Assembly (NCBI GenBank): GCA_017464645.1 | Contig: JAFTZF010000027.1 | Coordinates: 1-27,126, forward strand | Source: Lachnospiraceae bacterium | GTDB taxonomy: Bacteria > Bacillota_A > Clostridia > Lachnospirales > Lachnospiraceae | Length of the DNA stretch: 27,126 nt | Reading direction: 5' to 3' | Part shown: positions 24,409-27,126 of the stretch, piece after piece | Layout of the letters: each line of letters begins with the position of its first letter | Numbering within the stretch: the first letter of the stretch is position 1 | Notes under the pieces: model-generated | The model's input: the letters and a program-made list of their open reading frames with translations, nothing else | Told to the model about the DNA's origin: nothing | Database searches by the model: none | Position numbers and translations under genes: made by a program

Positions 24409-24939
24409 TTATGCAACAATATCCTTCTGCACTTTTCCTGCCATCTCCCTGGCAAACTGACGGGCCGCCTCAAAATCCTTCTCTCCCGGATGCAGCATAG
24501 CCTCATCAAAATTGGCAAGTAACCGCTCCACCTGCCGGGCATTCTGCGCGGTACGCATATCCTCGTATTTACGGCGAATCTGAATGGGCATCTTTCCCTG
24601 GCACAAGAACATACCCAGGTACGTATTGTCCCCTTCAATCCAAACGGACACCTGGTTTTCTACCATCTTTTTATACTCCTCTGTAGGGCTGCTGCCACAG
24701 GTGCCAAACAGGGCGATATTTTTCCCGCCCAGGTGCTCCAGACAGCGAATCACCTCCACACTGCAAGTACCCTTATTCACAAAAAAGCCCACAAAATAGG
24801 TCTTCGCCTCTGGTATGGTATCTATCTCATCTAAACTTAAAATATCCTTGTCCTGCCCGGGAAGCGCAGAGAAAATCTGAAATGCCACTTGCTTGGTATT
24901 TCCGGTCTCACTGCAATATAAAACTGCATAATCCAGCAT
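24409..24939 (-). CDS. Flavodoxin-like protein
   Basis: 176-residue protein with an N-terminal flavodoxin FMN-phosphate loop, LYCSETGNTKQVA (about 7-19), and the later loop IALFGTCGSSP that would contact the flavin ring. A C-terminal helical extension (about 115-176) follows. It is likely a cytoplasmic FMN electron carrier or a small reductase. Members of this type include the BilS protein associated with bilirubin reduction in gut Clostridia, but no BilR-like reductase is in the window, so that is only one possibility. AAGGAGG precedes the ATG. It is monocistronic, with its own promoter. Confidence 0.82.
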   Translation of the reverse strand: MLDYAVLYCSETGNTKQVAFQIFSALPGQDKDILSLDEIDTIPEAKTYFVGFFVNKGTCSVEVIRCLEHLGGKNIALFGTCGSSPTEEYKKMVENQVSVWIEGDNTYLGMFLCQGKMPIQIRRKYEDMRTAQNARQVERLLANFDEAMLHPGEKDFEAARQFAREMAGKVQKDIVA

Positions 24940-24970
24940 GCATCTGCCTCCTTGCTATTCCTACAAGGAA

Positions 24971-24999
24971 ATCTTACGCCTTTCTGCGGATACCTTCAA
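24971..24999 (-). promoter_or_regulatory. Promoter for the flavodoxin-like gene
   Basis: On the minus strand, TTGAAG (24994-24999), a 17-base spacer and TAAGAT (24971-24976) lie 32 bases ahead of the ATG. A CCTTG/CAAGG pair downstream could partly mask the ribosome site. Confidence 0.7.
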
Positions 25000-25028
25000 G
25001 GATTTCTTTCTAAACAATTATTAAAAAA

Positions 25029-25940
25029 CTATAAACTAAACATCCACAGGTTGCGAATCTGCCCTTTCAGTTCCTCATATTCCCACAGCCGCTCGCTGCG
25101 GATGATACTGTTGGGGTCGAGAACACGCAGCTTCCCATCTTCCACTGCTGTCAATACGATGAAATGTCCCGTGGTGGTAAAATCCCCCGGCCGCATGCTG
25201 CAGATAATGGGTTTCCCAGCGCTTAAGGCCGCCACAATGGTATTTTTATCCAGACCTATCTCCTGTCCGGAAATGCCGAACTCTTTTACGCCCTCAGTCA
25301 TGAAGAGCCAGCTGGTACCTGCTCCCTGCTCATAATACCCCTCATCCTGGGCATAGGCCGCCACCTTATGGGGCGCTATGGTATTGTCTCCGGTAAGTCC
25401 TGCTGCCACCATAGAAACACAGGTAGGCCCGCACCCGGTCACAGCCAGGAAGTTCTCTCCGTATGCAGTATAGCCCCAGGCCGTATCCCACTGGAGCAGA
25501 TGAGGCACTGTACCCTTCTCCACCTCTCCTACATTCTCTGCAGGAGGGTTGTCCTTCAGATCCCAATACTGCTCTACAAATTCTTTCGTCTCCGGATTCT
25601 TCTCCAGAAGTTCTGCCAGTTCTTCGGGATATTCCCGTCCATCTTCTCCCAACAGAGCTTTTCCGGAAGTGTCCGCCTCTCCAAAGCCTCTGCTGGCTTT
25701 GAACCGGGTCACCTGCTCTTTTATGAGAGGTTTAAGTACCTGTACCAGCTGAATGGTCAACACAATGCAGGCAATTCCCATGCCTATGAACAGAACATTT
25801 CGCACAAGCCGCACGAATCGTTTCCGCCGCCGTTTCTTTCGCCTTTTCTGTTCCAGCCTCCTGGATTGTCCCGGTTGTCCTGACTGTCTGGGTTGTCTGC
25901 GTTCTTCTCTGTACATATCTCTTCGCATTTCCTGTCTCAT
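25029..25940 (-). CDS. Membrane-anchored C39-like cysteine peptidase
   Basis: 303 residues. A strongly basic, Gln/Arg-rich cytoplasmic tail (1-45) precedes one membrane helix (about 46-68), then a spacer and an extracellular Peptidase_C39_2 papain-like domain (about 145-303). Domain landmarks are LLQWDTAWGYTAYG, the nucleophile C170 in TGCGPTCVSM, H259 in TTGHFIVLTAV, and D275/N277 in VLDPNS. No ABC transporter or GG-leader substrate is adjacent, so this is not a bacteriocin exporter. Cell-wall or peptide processing outside the cell is an inference. AAGGAG lies 10 bases before the ATG. No clear terminator was found after it. Confidence 0.87.
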   Translation of the reverse strand: MRQEMRRDMYREERRQPRQSGQPGQSRRLEQKRRKKRRRKRFVRLVRNVLFIGMGIACIVLTIQLVQVLKPLIKEQVTRFKASRGFGEADTSGKALLGEDGREYPEELAELLEKNPETKEFVEQYWDLKDNPPAENVGEVEKGTVPHLLQWDTAWGYTAYGENFLAVTGCGPTCVSMVAAGLTGDNTIAPHKVAAYAQDEGYYEQGAGTSWLFMTEGVKEFGISGQEIGLDKNTIVAALSAGKPIICSMRPGDFTTTGHFIVLTAVEDGKLRVLDPNSIIRSERLWEYEELKGQIRNLWMFSL

Positions 25941-25973
25941 CTGTGCTGCTCTCCTTGGGCCTTTGTTTTCACC

Positions 25974-26022
25974 ATTGTAACAGGCATTTCTTAAGGTTTC
26001 GGAAACATTCTTTTGAGAATGT
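25974..26022 (-). promoter_or_regulatory. Possible promoter and operator for the C39-like peptidase
   Basis: On the minus strand an extended -10 (TGTTACAAT; TACAAT at 25974-25979) lies 33 bases ahead of the start, with only a weak -35. Just upstream of the -35 position lies a perfect 7-base inverted repeat, ACATTCT/AGAATGT (26005-26022, 4-base spacer). It could be a regulator-binding site or a small hairpin. Confidence 0.4.
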
Positions 26023-26047
26023 CTTATCCTTTTCTTATTCTTAAACG

Positions 26048-26081
26048 AAAAAAGACTGCTGAAAACTTCATTTCAGCAGTC
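26048..26081 (-). terminator. Terminator after the P-type ATPase
   Basis: A perfect 11-base stem (26054-26064 GACTGCTGAAA with 26071-26081, 6-base loop) is followed on the minus strand by six T. It lies 22 bases past the ATPase stop. Confidence 0.92.
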
Positions 26082-26103
26082 CCGCTATTTCTATATTCGT
26101 TTT

Positions 26104-27126
26104 TTATTTTGCAATCAGCTTCAATGCCTTTGCGATCTCCAGTACCACCAGCGGTACAAAAGCCAGAAGGATACCGATTCCGTAGAGCTGCGGGGTCAGC
26201 ATGGTCAGACCGAAAATGTTGGCTACCGGCGGCACAAACAGTACAAGCGCCATAAGCACTGCGGAAGCCAGAGCTGCCATGTTCAGCTTGGGGTTGGTGA
26301 ATGCACCAATCTTAAAGATAGAACGGCTGGAGCGCATGTTAAAGGAATGAACCACCTGGCTGAAAGCCAATACCATGAAAGCCAGTGTACGTCCGCCTAT
26401 CAGCTCTCCTGTAGCAGAAATACCGATGCGGAAAGCTGCCAGGGACAGAAGTCCGAACATGCATCCCTGAAGCACTACCTGAATTCCCAGGCCGTGTGCA
26501 AACAGTCCCTCCTTCTTGGGACGGGGCTTGTTATCCATGATATCATCTTCTACCGGCTCCATACCCAGTGCAATCGCCGGCATACTGTCAGTGATCAGGT
26601 TGATCCACAGCAGCTGCATGGGCAGGAAGGGAGATACCTTCCAAAGCAGCATGCAGAAGAATACCACCAGCACCTCTCCGATGTTGGTACCCAGCAGGAA
26701 TCCAACAGTCTTGCGGATATTGTTGTAAATACCACGGCCCTCTCTTACAGCCGCTACGATCGTAGCAAAGTTGTCATCCTGCAGGGTCATATCTGCAGCG
26801 CCCTTGGCTACGTCTGTACCGGTAATACCCATGGCACAGCCGATATCTGCAGCTTTCAGGGCCGGCGCATCGTTAACACCGTCGCCTGTCATGGATACGA
26901 TCTTATCCTTTGCCTGCCAAGCCTTTACCACGCGGATCTTATCCTGGGGTGATACACGGGCGTATACGGAAATATCTTCCAATTTCTCCGTAAATTCTTC
27001 GTCAGACATGGCTTCCAGCTCTGCACCTGTAATGGCCTCCTGGCCTTCCTCCAGAATACCCAGCTGCTTTGCAATGGCAGAAGCCGTTACTACATGGTCA
27101 CCGGTGATCATGATAAGACGGATACC
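26104..27126 (-). CDS. Ca2+-transporting-type P-type ATPase, C-terminal part (cut by window edge)
   Basis: The reading frame stays open through base 27126, so the 5' part (actuator domain, first membrane helices, phosphorylation site DKTG) lies outside the window. About 341 codons remain, from the end of the P domain: GIRLIMITGDH, then TGDGVNDAPALK (hinge). The C-terminal six membrane helices follow. NLITDSMPAIALG matches the M6 NLxTD calcium-site motif of SERCA/PMCA-type pumps, so Ca2+ is the likely ion, although some relatives move Mn2+ or Na+. Apparent internal start codons are not the real start. A strong terminator follows. Confidence 0.93.
   Translation of the reverse strand, partial: GIRLIMITGDHVVTASAIAKQLGILEEGQEAITGAELEAMSDEEFTEKLEDISVYARVSPQDKIRVVKAWQAKDKIVSMTGDGVNDAPALKAADIGCAMGITGTDVAKGAADMTLQDDNFATIVAAVREGRGIYNNIRKTVGFLLGTNIGEVLVVFFCMLLWKVSPFLPMQLLWINLITDSMPAIALGMEPVEDDIMDNKPRPKKEGLFAHGLGIQVVLQGCMFGLLSLAAFRIGISATGELIGGRTLAFMVLAFSQVVHSFNMRSSRSIFKIGAFTNPKLNMAALASAVLMALVLFVPPVANIFGLTMLTPQLYGIGILLAFVPLVVLEIAKALKLIAK

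Overview
This is a mostly core chromosomal stretch from a Gram-positive, anaerobic Clostridia-type bacterium. The best fit is Lachnospiraceae (Blautia/Dorea/Ruminococcus-like). The evidence is strong AGGAGG ribosome sites, near-consensus SigA promoters, the long clostridial form of PRPP synthetase, and the Firmicute gene order ylxM-ffh-rpsP-khpA-rimM-trmD-rplS-lepB-rbgA-rnhB-yraN. The genus is an inference. Every convincing protein gene except prs is on the minus strand, so transcription mostly runs from high to low coordinates.

Layout, left to right. (1) 1-5550 holds branched-chain amino acid synthesis. From a consensus promoter at 5518-5546 the order is ilvN, ilvC, an intrinsic terminator, a gene fusing the small and large subunits of an isopropylmalate-isomerase-like enzyme, and then separate leuD and leuC. 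No ilvB, leuA or leuB is present. (2) 5586-6952 has two overlapping membrane-anchored proteins of unknown function with related outer domains, one with a zinc ribbon. (3) 6969-11310 has gpsA, plsY, der and a DUF512 protein (glycerophospholipid precursors and ribosome assembly). (4) 11311-11764 is an AT-rich divergent promoter region, followed by prs on the plus strand. (5) 13023-22634 is the SRP/ribosomal-protein/tRNA-modification/signal-peptidase cluster. An IS110-type (probably IS1111-subgroup) element of about 1.5 kb separates yraN from rnhB, and palindromic repeat arms flank it. (6) 22781-24939 has redox genes: a flavin reductase-rubredoxin fusion and an SDR in one operon, then a flavodoxin-like protein. 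(7) 25029-27126 has a membrane-anchored C39-like peptidase and the 3' part of a Ca2+-type P-type ATPase cut by the window edge.

The items most worth a second look are: the nested structure between rnhB and yraN (IS inside split inverted repeats that fit exactly between an rnhB stop and a yraN ribosome site); a candidate bridge-RNA region in that IS; a TrmD with a C-terminal GNAT-like domain; the fused LeuD-LeuC paralogue beside ordinary leuCD; and a KARI lacking the usual NADPH-binding arginine. I saw no CRISPR array, phage module, toxin-antitoxin pair, tRNA or rRNA gene.
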